Below are positions 46,501 through 64,000 of a stretch of 64,000 bases of DNA, piece by piece. How positions within the stretch are numbered: the first letter of the stretch is position 1; the number at the start of each line of letters is the position of its first letter. Position numbers and translations under genes: made by a program. The stretch spans positions 24,943,499 through 25,007,498 of the forward strand of contig OX393563.1 of assembly GCA_947652115.1 (NCBI GenBank), in the 5' to 3' direction. Source of the DNA: Blastomussa wellsi (taxonomy: Eukaryota; Cnidaria; Anthozoa; Scleractinia; Plerogyridae). The notes under the pieces were generated by a model. The model saw nothing but the letters and a program-made list of their open reading frames with translations. It had not been told where the DNA came from and did no database searches.

Positions 46501-46589
46501 GGAGATTTTAAGCATAATAAATTATGCACTGTCACGCAAACAGTTTGATGGAAATTAAGAGATGGTGACAAATCACTATAGCACTCAAC

Positions 46590-46646
46590 CACGTTCCCAG
46601 GGTCTCTCATCTTCCCGTCCTCCAGTGAGAGACCCTGGGAACGAGA
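46590..46646. repeat. Short palindromic MITE
   Basis: CGTTCCCAGGGTCTCTC is inverted at the right as GAGAGACCCTGGGAACG. Confidence 0.8.
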
Positions 46647-46996
46647 TTGTATAGCACTATAGAGACAAACACTTTTTCCTTGAAAAACAGTTTGTTGTTA
46701 TTAAGAAATGCAAGTATAAGTTCGACTGTTAAGTGTACGAAATGCTCCTAATTAGAGAATCGTCACCCTCCCAATCGAACTTCAATTCGTGCCAAACTAT
46801 TTGCGTGACATTGCATAATTTATGTTAATCTCCAGCAATTTCTTACAGTTTATTATTTCCTGATAATGCGTCATTACGAAACCGAAACGTCGTTCGATTT
46901 TATCGCTCACCTTTTCTTACTTTGCTCACAATGCAATTGTGTTGGTAAAAATCAGAAAAACTTCCTTTAATCGGTCCGTTCCGTGTTTGTTATTGA

Positions 46997-47342
46997 TAGG
47001 GAGTTTTAGAAACGACGACGGCGATGGCAAAGAAAACGTCATTTCAAAACTTCTCGTTTCTGTGACAAGCAATTAATGTAAATTTGTTTAACTTGGAAAA
47101 TGTAGATGAACTGTCCAGGAACTAAATTACTATGAACAGCGTTAAAGTAAGGAAAAAGGAAGAAAAATTTGGTCATTTCACGTTGTTGTTTTGCAGATGA
47201 TGGCCCAGAAATGTACAAAACTATAAAACGCACGCGCAGAGCGATTGCTTGTGCTCATTAAACCGATTGTTTGTGCTCATTGAACCTATATTTTTGTGGC
47301 GTTCTCGTTGCCGTTGCCGTCCTGGTTGCTAAAACTCTCTAA
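46997..47342. mobile_element. MITE family C, copy 1
   Basis: TAGGGAGTTTTAGAAACGAC and the inverse-type end GGTTGCTAAAACTCTCTA with GCCGTTGCCGTCC. The same family is at 52722-53091. Confidence 0.75.
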
Positions 47343-47344
47343 TT

Positions 47345-47895
47345 ATGATGCACTTCAGCGCAACAGTTAAGAAGCGGAAATAATTTGAAAATCGAAAGTA
47401 GGCCAAGTTACGTTCCTGCCGGTACGAAAGCAATCTAGTTGGGAAACTTACGGGAGGAAATATGAAGTGCCAAAGCCAAATATAGAGTTAAATAAATATT
47501 TTCCGAGTCTAGATAAAAGTAAACAACGTCTAGCGCTAAGTCGGAGGCAGTAGCTCGAATCAACCAGGAATTGCCAAAGAAAGGCAACTTCCAACTGACG
47601 CACTTGGCTGAGTTGCGACATCTATTTATAATAACCAGACGGATATAATAAGTTGGTTAGAGCGCTGTAGTTGTCTTGTCTTGTTTCCAAGTAGTGTTCT
47701 ACTCGGGCTAAGAAGAAGAAAACGATATTGATTTGAGGTAAGTCTAATGAATTTTGTACGCATAGAGAATAAGTGCTCACAGCCACAATTCTTTGGTTTA
47801 CAGCACACACTCCTTGATTACAGTTTTATTTTTACGACATGTTTATTCCTCTTCGGCAAGTTAAACGAAACGAAAATAGCAAGGAATACTAATTT
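47345..47895. other. No supported gene
   Basis: No frame with coding character. This is distal upstream sequence of the GPCR gene. Confidence 0.4.
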
Positions 47896-47899
47896 TATC

Positions 47900-48380
47900 G
47901 GGTGATCTCTACAAGACGGACTCCCTTATAAATAACATGGACAACTGGTGTAGGCGGTCTCTGTCTCAAAACTCCCTATTTAAGCCTGACACATCTCTAA
48001 GACGGACAACTGGTGTTGGTCCCTGCGAGCCGTTTTTTATTCATTTTACTGGCGGTATCTATATATACTCTTTATAAGCCTGACATCTCTCTAAGAAGGT
48101 CAGACGCGGTGTTGGTCCCTGCACGCCGTTTTTCAGACATTTTGCTGTATCTAAACTCTCTATAAGCCGGAGACCTCTCTAAGACGGGAAACTAATCCTG
48201 GCCCCTATGCGTCGTTTTCAGTCATTTCAGTATCTGTCTATAAGGCGGACACCTATCTAAGAAGGACAGCCGGTGTTAGCCCTTGTTCTCCGTTTTTCCG
48301 TCATTTTACTGTATCTAAGCTCTTAATATAAGCCGGACACCGAATGAAGATGGACAGTTGCTATTGGTCCAATTGGTGGT
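47900..48380. repeat. Minisatellite, four to five diverged units of 81-92 bp
   Basis: Units begin near 47987, 48079, 48163, 48244 and 48333 with CTGACATCTCTCTAAGA-like starts, then GGTGTTGGTCCCTGC and CCGTTTTTCAGTCATTTTAC. It ends about 220 bases before the GPCR start codon. Confidence 0.8.
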
Positions 48381-48599
48381 CGTCTTTCTGGAGAGTTGAG
48401 TGTAGTCTATTACAAAAACGCATGAATCATCAGCCGGGAATTTGGCAAACAAAGGAAATCCCCCCTCCGAAATTCTGAAAATTTTACAATTACCCGTTAT
48501 GTAAGCGACTTGTAAGCGAATCTCCCTCGCTCACAATTATTAAATCTTCTTACTCATCAGTAGATGACTTGCTTGCAGGTAGGGAACAGCTGAAACGCA

Positions 48600-49529
48600 A
48601 TGCCGACTGACACCAGCTTTACCAATTACGCGGATTTGATGATTCACGTCTCGTCTTCAGAGTGCATTCCCTGGACAGTTGTACTGATCGCTGAATGTCT
48701 GGCTGTAGTCACTGTAAACATCGTCACAATTATTGTGTTCGTAAAGCAGCGAAAACTCCTGAGGCGGGGAACTTACTTAATCCTCCATTTGGCGATGGTC
48801 GACCTCTTAGTTGGAGCAGTCTCGGGACCTCTCTACGTCGAATGGAATATGGCTTTATTCTGTGGTCTTTGGGGCTACAAATTTAATGACCTTGGTGCTG
48901 ACCACGTAAAGTTGGCGTTGATTATTCTATTTCCCTTTACTTCTTTAATCAATCTCGCTGTTATTTCTATGGAACGACTGTACGCAACATTTTGTCCATT
49001 AAAGAATCGTGCCATGGACAAGCGAAATTACGCAGTCGCTGTTTGTGTCATATGGCTGCCGACTGCTATGTGGGAAGGCTTCAGAATCGTGTTATCGCAT
49101 GTTTTATTCATCGGTTATTTCTCGCATCTTTCCATTTGTCTCGTGGTCATTTGTGTTTCGTATGCTTCCATTTTCATCAAAGCTCGAAGGAGCCCTCGTC
49201 ATTTACAGAACCACGCTGTGGATCACAGAGAAAGAAAACTGACAATAACTTTGCTCATTGTCACCCTCGTCTCTCTTCTAACATGGCTGCCTAACACTGT
49301 CTTCTTCCTTGTTGTTGTCATCGATAATGAGAGTTTCTGGGGCTTCTCGTTCCTATCGCGCTTTCACATGAGTGTTGCGTTTATTGCGTTATCCCTATGT
49401 AACTCGCTAGTCAATCCCGTTGTCTACACCATGCGGATACGCGAATTTCGTGTTGCGGTCTGGAGACTATTCTGCCGTACTTTAGACAAACGTCGTAATG
49501 TAATTGTTTTGAGGCCTCGTATACATTAA
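48600..49529 (+). CDS. Class A G-protein-coupled receptor, single coding exon, 309 aa
   Basis: Seven hydrophobic segments fit the rhodopsin-family fold. Landmarks: Asn40 in helix 1, LAMVDLLVG with Asp68 in helix 2, ERL at 125-127 in place of DRY after helix 3, Trp152 in helix 4, Tyr188 in helix 5, TWLP at 228-231 in helix 6 and NPVVY at 272-276 in helix 7. The usual Cys at the top of helix 3 is missing and the second extracellular loop is very short without Cys, so the canonical disulfide is absent. This is seen in the melanocortin/cannabinoid/adenosine-type group and in expanded cnidarian orphan receptors. The N-terminus has no signal peptide. The ATG lies 22 bases after a good splice acceptor (TTGCTTGCAG, ending at 48578), suggesting a 5' UTR intron. 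Ligand unknown. Confidence 0.9.
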   Translation: MPTDTSFTNYADLMIHVSSSECIPWTVVLIAECLAVVTVNIVTIIVFVKQRKLLRRGTYLILHLAMVDLLVGAVSGPLYVEWNMALFCGLWGYKFNDLGADHVKLALIILFPFTSLINLAVISMERLYATFCPLKNRAMDKRNYAVAVCVIWLPTAMWEGFRIVLSHVLFIGYFSHLSICLVVICVSYASIFIKARRSPRHLQNHAVDHRERKLTITLLIVTLVSLLTWLPNTVFFLVVVIDNESFWGFSFLSRFHMSVAFIALSLCNSLVNPVVYTMRIREFRVAVWRLFCRTLDKRRNVIVLRPRIH

Positions 49530-51140
49530 TGGGATTACCTCAGGTTAGGGATGGGACTAATATCTAATTATTATTATGCATTAACTATTCCACGGACTAA
49601 GTATAATCACTCTATTTCGCAGTTGAGTTATTTTTTAATTTGTTAGCTGCTTAAGATGAAATTTATAGATGTAAGGTTGGTCGCTCATCCAGAAGAATTG
49701 AAGGGTTAATACGTGAACAAGCAGGTAAGATATACATTTCAAATATATATGTTCAACCTGATATATGACAGAGCGTTTGCGATTGAAGATTTTCTTTGGC
49801 TCGTGACCACAGCGAGTTTGAAATTTATTTATGACTCTAGACGATTCAAGAAAACTGCACCTAAAGCATTCATCGTCAAATTTCGTAAAACAGTTAGATT
49901 AGCTTCTTTACGATAATCGAAAGCCGATAGACTGTGCACAGCTTTCAAAAACGCATATAAATCCCAAATTTTCCTAGTCCAGAATCTATGCCCCGGCTTT
50001 TCGTACTCCTCAAAATTATCGGTAAGGTGGCTTACATTGTCCGTCAGCTTCATGCAATTCTATCGAATTCAATTGCGAACGATACATACATCTGTAAGTT
50101 CTGCCAAGGATTGTACGAAAACGAAGTATATGATTATAAATTTTGTAACTGTTTGCAGAAGCGTTGGTTTTTTTAAATCTCTAAGAATATTTCTATTACA
50201 ACAGGGTCTAAAAACAGGGTATCACTCAAAAAAAGCTTTAATCAAAACTTGGAGCGGGCCTCACTCTCCTTTATTCCACTTCTGAAGCCTGTGCATTAAA
50301 AATTGAAAGAAAAAAATGCATTACATTGTGTTGGCTTAGGTTGTCAAAGGCGATGTGCGCAACTGGACCTTAGGGCGCTATTTTTAAGGTGTAGACTGAA
50401 AGAGTAAGAATTGAGGAACAACAAAATTTGCAACAAAGAGCAAGGGAGAAATCTATATATTTTGACTCCATATTTGTAGCCACCAGGTGGAAACAACGTA
50501 CGCTGAAGCGAGAATCCAGTGGGGAACTTTTCTTTCAACTTCAATTTTATTAATGTTGGTAACGTTTCCCGAAAAAAAACTGTTAAGAATTAACTCCGTC
50601 GTTTTTTAATTAGAAGTCGCTTATTTAATACGTTCAAAATCTGTTTAGTATTACCCTGGTTCCAGAGGTTTCCTTTTCTTTTTTTTCTTCTGAAGTGAGC
50701 CGCCTTGTTTTCTCCGCTTAGCGGTTCTTTGGTTGAGAATTATAAAACGAGAAAATGTCTGGAACCAGGGTAGTTTAGAAGAATTGCAGCTCTCGTAAGC
50801 TCTTTACTCTTCTGCTCCCAGTGTAGCAGTTGCTATTGCTTCCTGGGGCTTGAGTCATCATTCCTGTTGTTTGTTTAAGTGTTTTCTCGAAGGGTAGCGA
50901 GCCATTCATCGGCGAGGATTTGTAAAATTCTTAACATTGCCTTAATAATACTTCGTCTCGATTACCATAGGTAATCATACGGTTTCGAGTTCAATTTTGA
51001 ATTAATTTGCACGAGTAAGATTTAAAAAAGCTGAAATTGTACGAGCCGCTTTATAAACATGAAAAAATTCGCCTGGAGGAATCACGAGAAGATCTTGCAG
51101 TGTTGCAGACAGGAAGCGAGCATTTGATGCGAATTTGACA
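49530..51140. other. Intergenic, no supported gene
   Basis: The minus frame 49829-50053 (74 codons, with RFWTRKIWDLYAFLKAV) has fairly balanced composition, but I recognise no domain and see no clear splice partner. A MITE at 50652-50772 is listed separately. Confidence 0.4.
50652..50772. mobile_element. MITE with TACCCTGGTTCCAGA ends
   Basis: Perfect 15-base terminal inverted repeats at 50652-50666 and 50758-50772. Confidence 0.85.
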
Positions 51141-51141
51141 C

Positions 51142-51147
51142 TTTATT
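51142..51147 (-). promoter_or_regulatory. Possible polyadenylation signal of the secreted-peptide gene
   Basis: AATAAA on the minus strand, about 250 bases after the stop codon at 51399. Confidence 0.35.
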
Positions 51148-51398
51148 TACGAATTGGCTGATGAAGATCAGCTAATAATGCTACGAACTGAAAGCGGTTC
51201 GTTTAAAACATTTGCAACCATAATCCAGAATTTCGATGTGTAATTTGCACTGGTGTTACACTTTTTGCACTGTGTTACACTTTTTGCAGTGGTGTTACAC
51301 TTGAACTACACTGCTCTCAGCCAATCAGAATCGAGTAATTTTTCATGTATATTTTTACAAGTGAAATAAGTTGGTTAAGGTTAATAGTGACGAAATAA

Positions 51399-53467
51399 CT
51401 ACCTGATATTAAACATCCTGCGCATGAAATTTTCTAATTTCATAGATCGTCTCCGTCTATGGCCGATTCCAAACTGAGAGTGTAGATAATGTGTTCTATA
51501 AGAGCCACCGGGACCTGGTAAACATATAATCATCACTTAATACTAATTTACAAACCAATAACATTTTGTCGTGACCTACACCTTTTTACTGCATTCTCAC
51601 CGTATTCTATCGAAATGCGAAATGGTTAGTGCGCTGAACTCCGGATCGGACGGTCCGGGTTCGAGCCTCTAGCCGGGGCACTGCGCTGTGTTCTTGGGCA
51701 AGACACTTTACTCTCACAGTGCCTCTCTTCACCCAGGTGTATAAATGGGTACCGGCGAATTTACTGCTGGGGGGTAACCCTGCGATGGGCTAGCATCCCA
51801 TCCAGGGGGGAGTAGAAATACTCTCTGTCGCTTCATGCTACAGAAACCGGGATACGCTCCGGCCTGACGGGCCACTAGGCCCGAACGCAGACTTGACCTT
51901 TTACGCTCCGTTGCCTTTGGAAAATTTACCTGCGAATAAGGGATGGGAAAATTAAATACGGTACCTACCTCCAGCCACTGACGGGAAATCCGGATGATCA
52001 TGCATGTAAACGCCTTGACTGTGGTTCGCAATTTTTGGGATATTCCCTGCAAGCAAAAACACATGCAATCATAACTAATGATTGCAATGCGAATCTTATG
52101 ATGTTGCATTTTAACTCGTCGGTAGTTTTGATGATGTCTATATGTATTATCCTTTATTTAGACATTTTTCTTCATCTTTATAGTATTTATATTGTATTTT
52201 GTTTCTTTTATATATCTCACTGTAATGGTTTCTGAAAAACCATTAGTGGATGGAATCGATAAAGATACATTGTACTGTATTGTATTTCAAAGACCCCCCT
52301 CTTCAAAGATCGTACATGGTGAATTTTTTTTAATCGAAAAATTTTGCACAAGGCTGCAGACAAAAATATGAAATGAAAACATGGCCATTTTCCTGGATCG
52401 AGCATATGAAAAGGCGAACAGTAGTTAACGGAGACCTCGCGAGGTGACGATGACGCTGAAACGGTTTATCCATTTACTTCCTTTAAAAAGCCCCTACGAT
52501 CTCACTGAATATATTGCATATCCTGTATGGTCGAATTGGTTCATGCTTTAGCGTGTATTATCGCGTTTATTGTACACACAAAAAGCTCCGAAAGGACGAA
52601 AAAAGGATAAGATTTCGTCTAAGCGACAGCCCATGCAGGACAACTTCTCATCAAAATCCCGCGTCAAAGATCACGCGGGAAAACTATATCGCGGTATGCT
52701 CACGATATCAGCGTGCACCATTAGGGAGCTTAAGCAAATCACGACGGCAACCTCAACGAGAACGTCGCTAAACAAAAGATTTAATGAGCAGAACAATAGC
52801 TCTGCACGTGCGTTCTAATTCTTTGTACATTTCGTTGCCGTCCTCTGCAAAACAACAACGTGAAGTGACCAATTTCTGAGTACTTTTGAGAACGTGAACC
52901 TCGACGGCTAAAGTTTCGGTTTTCTGTTTGAAAATAAACGCCGTCCTTATATTTTCTACAAGAGCTATGTTTGAAAGCTATAGATGCACCTAATACATCA
53001 AGACAATTGCGAAATTCGTGCGTAAAATATAAAGTCATTTTTAAGCAGGCGTAGTCCTAGCCGTCGCCGTCGTCGTTGCTTAAGCTCCCTATTAAATTGT
53101 CTACACTTACGTATGCGCATAATAAATTTGTTTATGTTACTGATTTTTATTCAAGATGTAGAAACACAACGGTTTTAAGCTATGCAAGAACTGTGCACGT
53201 TTGTTGAAGATTTTTTTGGATAAAATGAGGAAGTCTTCGACAACCAATCAGAGTTGTCCGTATTTTGGCGCGTTTTCAGTGCAACTCAGAGGTCTCTTGT
53301 TGCTGGCCAAAAGGACCGCGGTCTCTCGGGAGAAGAATGTTCTCCGAAACAAGAACACACAATGCAGGTTGCATTTAGAACAAAAACAGGTATTACGTCT
53401 TACCTGCGTTAACTTCCTTGAATATCAGTGACAAGAATATGAACCCAAGAACAAATCTGAGCAACAT
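51399..53467 (-). CDS. Putative secreted peptide precursor, three coding exons, 85 aa
   Basis: I do not recognise the family. Exons 53467-53404, 52046-51969 and 51514-51399 join with consistent phase 1 borders and AG/GT sites (donors GTAAGA and GTAGGT; acceptors TTGCAG and ACCAG). Exon 1 is a textbook signal peptide, MLLRFVLGFIFLSLIF then KEVNA as a likely cleavage end. Exon 2 encodes NIPKIANHSQGVYMHDHPDF and exon 3 contains HYLHSQFGIGH followed by RRRR, then SMKLENFMRRMFNIR and a stop. The tetra-Arg site is a furin-type processing signal, so this could be a neuropeptide or other prohormone. There are no cysteines in the predicted mature part. Uncertainties: the exon 3 acceptor is weak in pyrimidines, and a CAG/GTAGTT near 51402 could be another donor. 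A SINE at 51619-51899 lies in intron 2 and a MITE (52722-53091) in intron 1. Confidence 0.45.
51619..51899 (+). mobile_element. tRNA-derived SINE, nearly full copy
   Basis: AATGGTTAGTGCGCTGAACT, B-box-like GGTTCGAGCCT, core CAGGTGTATAAATGGGTACC and end CCACTAGGCCCGAACGCAG. The first bases of the head are missing. Confidence 0.88.
52722..53091. mobile_element. MITE family C, copy 2
   Basis: Ends TAGGGAGCTTAAGCAA and TTGCTTAAGCTCCCTA are inverse; GCCGTCGCCGTCGTCG lies next to the right end. Confidence 0.8.
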
Positions 53468-54816
53468 CTAAAGATTAAAAGGAGATAAAAAGGTTTCAAA
53501 ACGTCTTTTGACTTGTGCCGTTTCGTGGTTTTCATGTCCGTTTCAGCATGCATCACTCATGACGACGTCACAGAAAGATCACTGGTAAAATATTTTTAAA
53601 ATAAACGTCACGACAATAATGCTAGGCAGAAATATCGGCGATAGAATCCGAAAGCACTCTTGCTGCTCTCCAGAGAAACTAAACAAGCAGTCGGGTATTC
53701 CCCCTGAAAGCAATACAGTTTTAACTGATCGATAGGATTACAAATATGATGAAAGTATTTACACCTACTAATTATCGTTTGTGATCATGTAACCAACTGA
53801 GGTGACAAAATCCCAGCGAGCCAGCACATTGAAAAACATTCGAGGCTCGGCGCTTAATAACTTTTCCCACCTTAAGGATGGACGCTTATATTATTCCATG
53901 TTGGCGCTTATTTGAGGTGGGCGCTTAATCGAATACGGTAAACAACTCAAAACATCACAGGCAAAACTTTCCAGTGGCATGTCCAGAGGGACAGTGTTTG
54001 CTCAGTGGATAGTAAAGAATGAAAAAACTTTCCGCAAGGATAACTAACTCAACTCCTCCGATCGATTCATAACCCCAAATTGTTGTAATTAAAACCACCT
54101 TTGATTCTGAACCTGTAGTTATTCCTCTTTGGTGCACTGTGATACAAACGGCCTTTCGATTTAACCTATGCACGTACGAGCAGTAAAATATAAAAAGTCA
54201 GTTTAGAGTTATATTTAAAGTGGAAAATAAGACGAAGTAATCCTTACCGTTGATGCTTCTAATTGTCTGTGAAGACTTCCAAGAATTGTTTCCTCCAACA
54301 CGCCCTAAACTTTTTTATTTACGGCAAAAAACATGACAACAGACTTAATTTCTAGCAGCTCTCAACTAAAATAACCTAATTCTTGGTTTCTAAGCTTGAT
54401 GAACTTAAATAATTAATATCATGTGCCGGTGATCTGTCTTTTCTCTTTTTCGTTTTTCATCAATCCTCTTTCCCTCGTAATCCGTGCCACGTATACATAT
54501 GCATGTTAAGCTAAAGTTTAATAAATACGCTAATGTGCTATACGAATAGCTTAACTTCGTATTGACGAATACGCAGTGCCATATTTTCGTTATGATAGCT
54601 TGTTATTATTTTCTTAGTTTGGTAGTACATTCATTGAACATAAAATAGTTGGTGATCCTGTAACCACCTGTGGGGCTCTTGAAAGAGACCCCAATGATTC
54701 GCTTTCAACTCTATTCCCCAAACTCTGCATTTAGGTTGGGGCCTGGGCAGAGAGGGTCTAAATTCGGTCTGACGCGAGCATGGCAATGTTGAATCAGACT
54801 GGCTAAAACTGGAAAG

Positions 54817-54965
54817 GAGGTAGCTCGCAGCTCTGTAGAACCTCTAATTTCATTGGATCTTAATAGCACGCAGCTTGGCTAGGGTCCATTGATACTGTCG
54901 TTTGTTGATAATTTTTTTTCGGCCAACACTATGGGACCTTGTAAAGAGCTGCGTACCGCTCCCTG
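54817..54965 (+). mobile_element. SINE body fragment (second family)
   Basis: GTAGCTCGCAGCTCTGTAGA through GAGCTGCGTACCGCTCC. Same family as 37448-37668. Confidence 0.8.
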
Positions 54966-55679
54966 GAAAGAGAATACTAATTAAAAAATGTTGTGTAAGC
55001 TGTCTGTTTCAGCGTACAAGCTTCTGCTGGAAGACTAAAAACAAAGGGGCTTTTACTCAACGTAGCGTGTGTTTCGTCGCCTCACGCGACTGAAAATTAT
55101 TGCCTTGACATGTTCCAATGTCTGCGGCCATAACTTTTGTACGGTATTCGTCCAAATTGTGGGAGAGAAGTTCGTACGTTTCTTCTGTCCATATTTCGAA
55201 AGATTGAGCAGGATATTTAACAATTATTCCTCGAGCTATAAGAGAGTGGAAAGAGGAAAGATTATTAGACGAGAGGATAGTTTGATGTCCATCGGTGTCA
55301 ACAAAATATTTATGGTAAAATAAATACAACCAGGACATAAGCTCCGAGAGGAACTCTTACAAAGGAACTTGTGAGCCTCGTGCGAACCTTCTCCCCAGAC
55401 CCAGTTACGTCTATTTTGGGGAACTTGATGATCTTAATCCACTCCCATTTGCTTTCAGTAGAAAAAATAATGCCTGTTTTGGAATATAACATCACTGTTG
55501 CTACAGTAAAGCTCGTTATGGCAGCAATAAAAGTCACAGAATGTCAGACAGTGTTTATGCATTCACTGTTTATTTACAAAATGAAAATAATAAATAAAAA
55601 ACTTGTTTTGTTGAACAGATATTACACAGAAATGCTTCTCACATGTCTATTCAAAGTCATTTGTATGAAATCTTACAGT

Positions 55680-55768
55680 AGCCTCCCACGCAGGCGTTAT
55701 TAGGGGATTGCGTTACACTTGTGGGACAACTGTAACGCAATCCCCTCATAACCCTTGCGTGGGAGGCT
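55680..55768. repeat. Palindromic MITE
   Basis: AGCCTCCCACGCAGGCGTTAT and its inverse, plus GGGGATTGCGTTACA inverted in the centre. Confidence 0.85.
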
Positions 55769-56106
55769 AATCTTGAAATGACTCTAGGAAAATTTACATT
55801 ATTTTAGTTCCTCTCCAAAATGTCACAACGACATATATACATTATTATGTGATCACTGAACGAAGGCGGTACCTTTTTCAGTCAAGTTTCTTGGGACTAT
55901 CCTCAACAGCCCGCGTTCGATATGTCAAAACTCTAACAATACTCCGAGGCTTTCTGGTTAAAAATACAAATTTTCGAATATTCACGTTGTCTGTAAATTC
56001 CCAAAAGAGAAAAAAAAGCTAATACGGACGTTTAGCCATAAAGCTTCGGTGCCATGTTAATTTTGAAATATCGAACTTGGATTTGATTAAGTTTCTAATA
56101 GGCCAA

Positions 56107-56264
56107 ATTCGTATTCTCGGTATTGTACTGGAGCTAGCTTGCAATAGAGGCTAATGCGGGAAATCTTTTCAAATGCAAATGAAATAAAGCTATTTTTAAT
56201 GGTATTCCCCGCATCAGCCTCCATTTCAAGCTAGTTCCATGAGAACAATACCGAGAATACGAAT
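56107..56264. repeat. 158-bp foldback just 3' of KATNAL2
   Basis: ATTCGTATTCTCGGTATTGT and AGAGGCTAATGCGGG are inverted at the right end. Confidence 0.8.
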
Positions 56265-56458
56265 ATAGTCTATTCCACATTCAATTTTTTGTTGGTTCGA
56301 GTTCAAAGAAGACCATTGACCAGCAATGATCACGGGCACAAGCTGTTTCAAAGAAAACCGCTGTCCTGTTGGTAACAGCGGATTCAGTCAAACCTGACAA
56401 GCTGGATAGTGACCGAGAAAGCTGACCGATTTTCCCGACTGCCAAGCAGAACCGTGCT

Positions 56459-63585
<7,127 letters not shown>

Positions 63586-64000
63586 CTGTGCAACAAATAT
63601 ATTGGGATTTTTAGCATCTTTTGTACTTATGGGGATTAAACTAAATATACTTAGAAGGGAAAACAAACAAACAAACAAACAGGAGGCAAAAGGGAATCTG
63701 TGGGGTGGAGTGGGGCTGAGGGGACTGCCTTTATACAGAGCATTACACAATGCTTAATGGTTTGGATTGGTGAGGCTGGTTAAGGTGGTGAGCAAAGAAT
63801 AATTGCTCACAAAAGTAATTCACACAAAAAGGGAAGAAATGACAAAGTAACTTTTTTAAGTAATAGTGCAATACACTGATAAATTAAAAGTTCATGTTAC
63901 TGTACGCTAAAAAACATTGTAGTACAGAAAAAAATACCCTAATAAAAGGTAGTCATTAAATAAACCCTGTTACAAATAATTATTATTCCTAAATCCATCT
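63586..64000. other. KATNAL2 intron sequence, no further exon seen
   Basis: No upstream KATNAL2 exon was found before the edge of the window. A short (AAAC)n run is at 63660-63680. Confidence 0.5.

Larger units (their letters stand above)
53470..56450. other. Intergenic, no confident gene
   Basis: A SINE body and two palindromic MITEs are listed separately. Minus-strand frames at 55361-55537 (hydrophobic start MTFIAAITSFTVATVML, donor GTAAGA) and 55057-55241 (acceptor CTCTTATAG) look exon-like, but their phases do not match, so I do not call a gene. Confidence 0.4.

Noticed and set aside
49829..50053. 74-codon minus frame with RFWTRKIWDLYAFLKAV
   Set aside because: Composition is protein-like, but there is no recognised family, signal peptide or splice partner; left unannotated.
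52781..53038. 85-codon minus frame
   Set aside because: Lies wholly inside the MITE at 52722-53091.
55057..55537. Two adjacent minus-strand frames as a two-exon gene
   Set aside because: Donor at 55360 is phase 0, while the acceptor before 55241 requires phase 1; no phase-consistent join found.

Overview
This is AT-rich, intron-rich animal nuclear DNA, most likely from a cnidarian and probably a stony coral. The support is a TPR-CHAT-type domain gene, an R-type lipoxygenase, a one-exon class A GPCR, Penelope-like and LINE retroelements, tRNA-derived SINEs and very many short foldback (MITE) repeats. I cannot name the species from sequence alone. Only a small share of the window is coding.

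Layout. 1-2700: the C-terminal half of a CHAT protease-like gene on the minus strand, cut by a 200-N gap, followed by nested inverted repeats. 2746-14104: a 12-exon lipoxygenase gene (minus), which I could assemble exon by exon with every intron phase agreeing. It predicts 627 residues, with a signal peptide, no room for a PLAT domain, and two unusual metal-ligand positions. 14.1-27.7 kb: repeat-dominated, with foldback elements, a degraded LINE near 19.5-21.6 kb that carries a perfect hairpin insertion, and a LINE relic split by an element with TTAA target sites. 27878-45100: a 16-exon FAM227-family gene (plus), its introns full of SINEs and MITEs. 48600-49529: an intronless GPCR (plus). 51399-53467: a newly assembled three-exon gene (minus) for an 85-residue secreted, basic-site-containing peptide precursor. 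56459-63585: the last nine coding exons of KATNAL2 (minus), running off the right edge, with a 2.6-kb, 53-bp-unit minisatellite in one intron.

The genes do not form an operon or pathway. FAM227-family and KATNAL2 genes are both associated with cilia or sperm in other animals, and the lipoxygenase, peptide precursor and GPCR suggest secreted or signalling roles, but physical linkage here is not evidence of joint function.

Most short open frames in the window are chance or repeat-derived and are not annotated.
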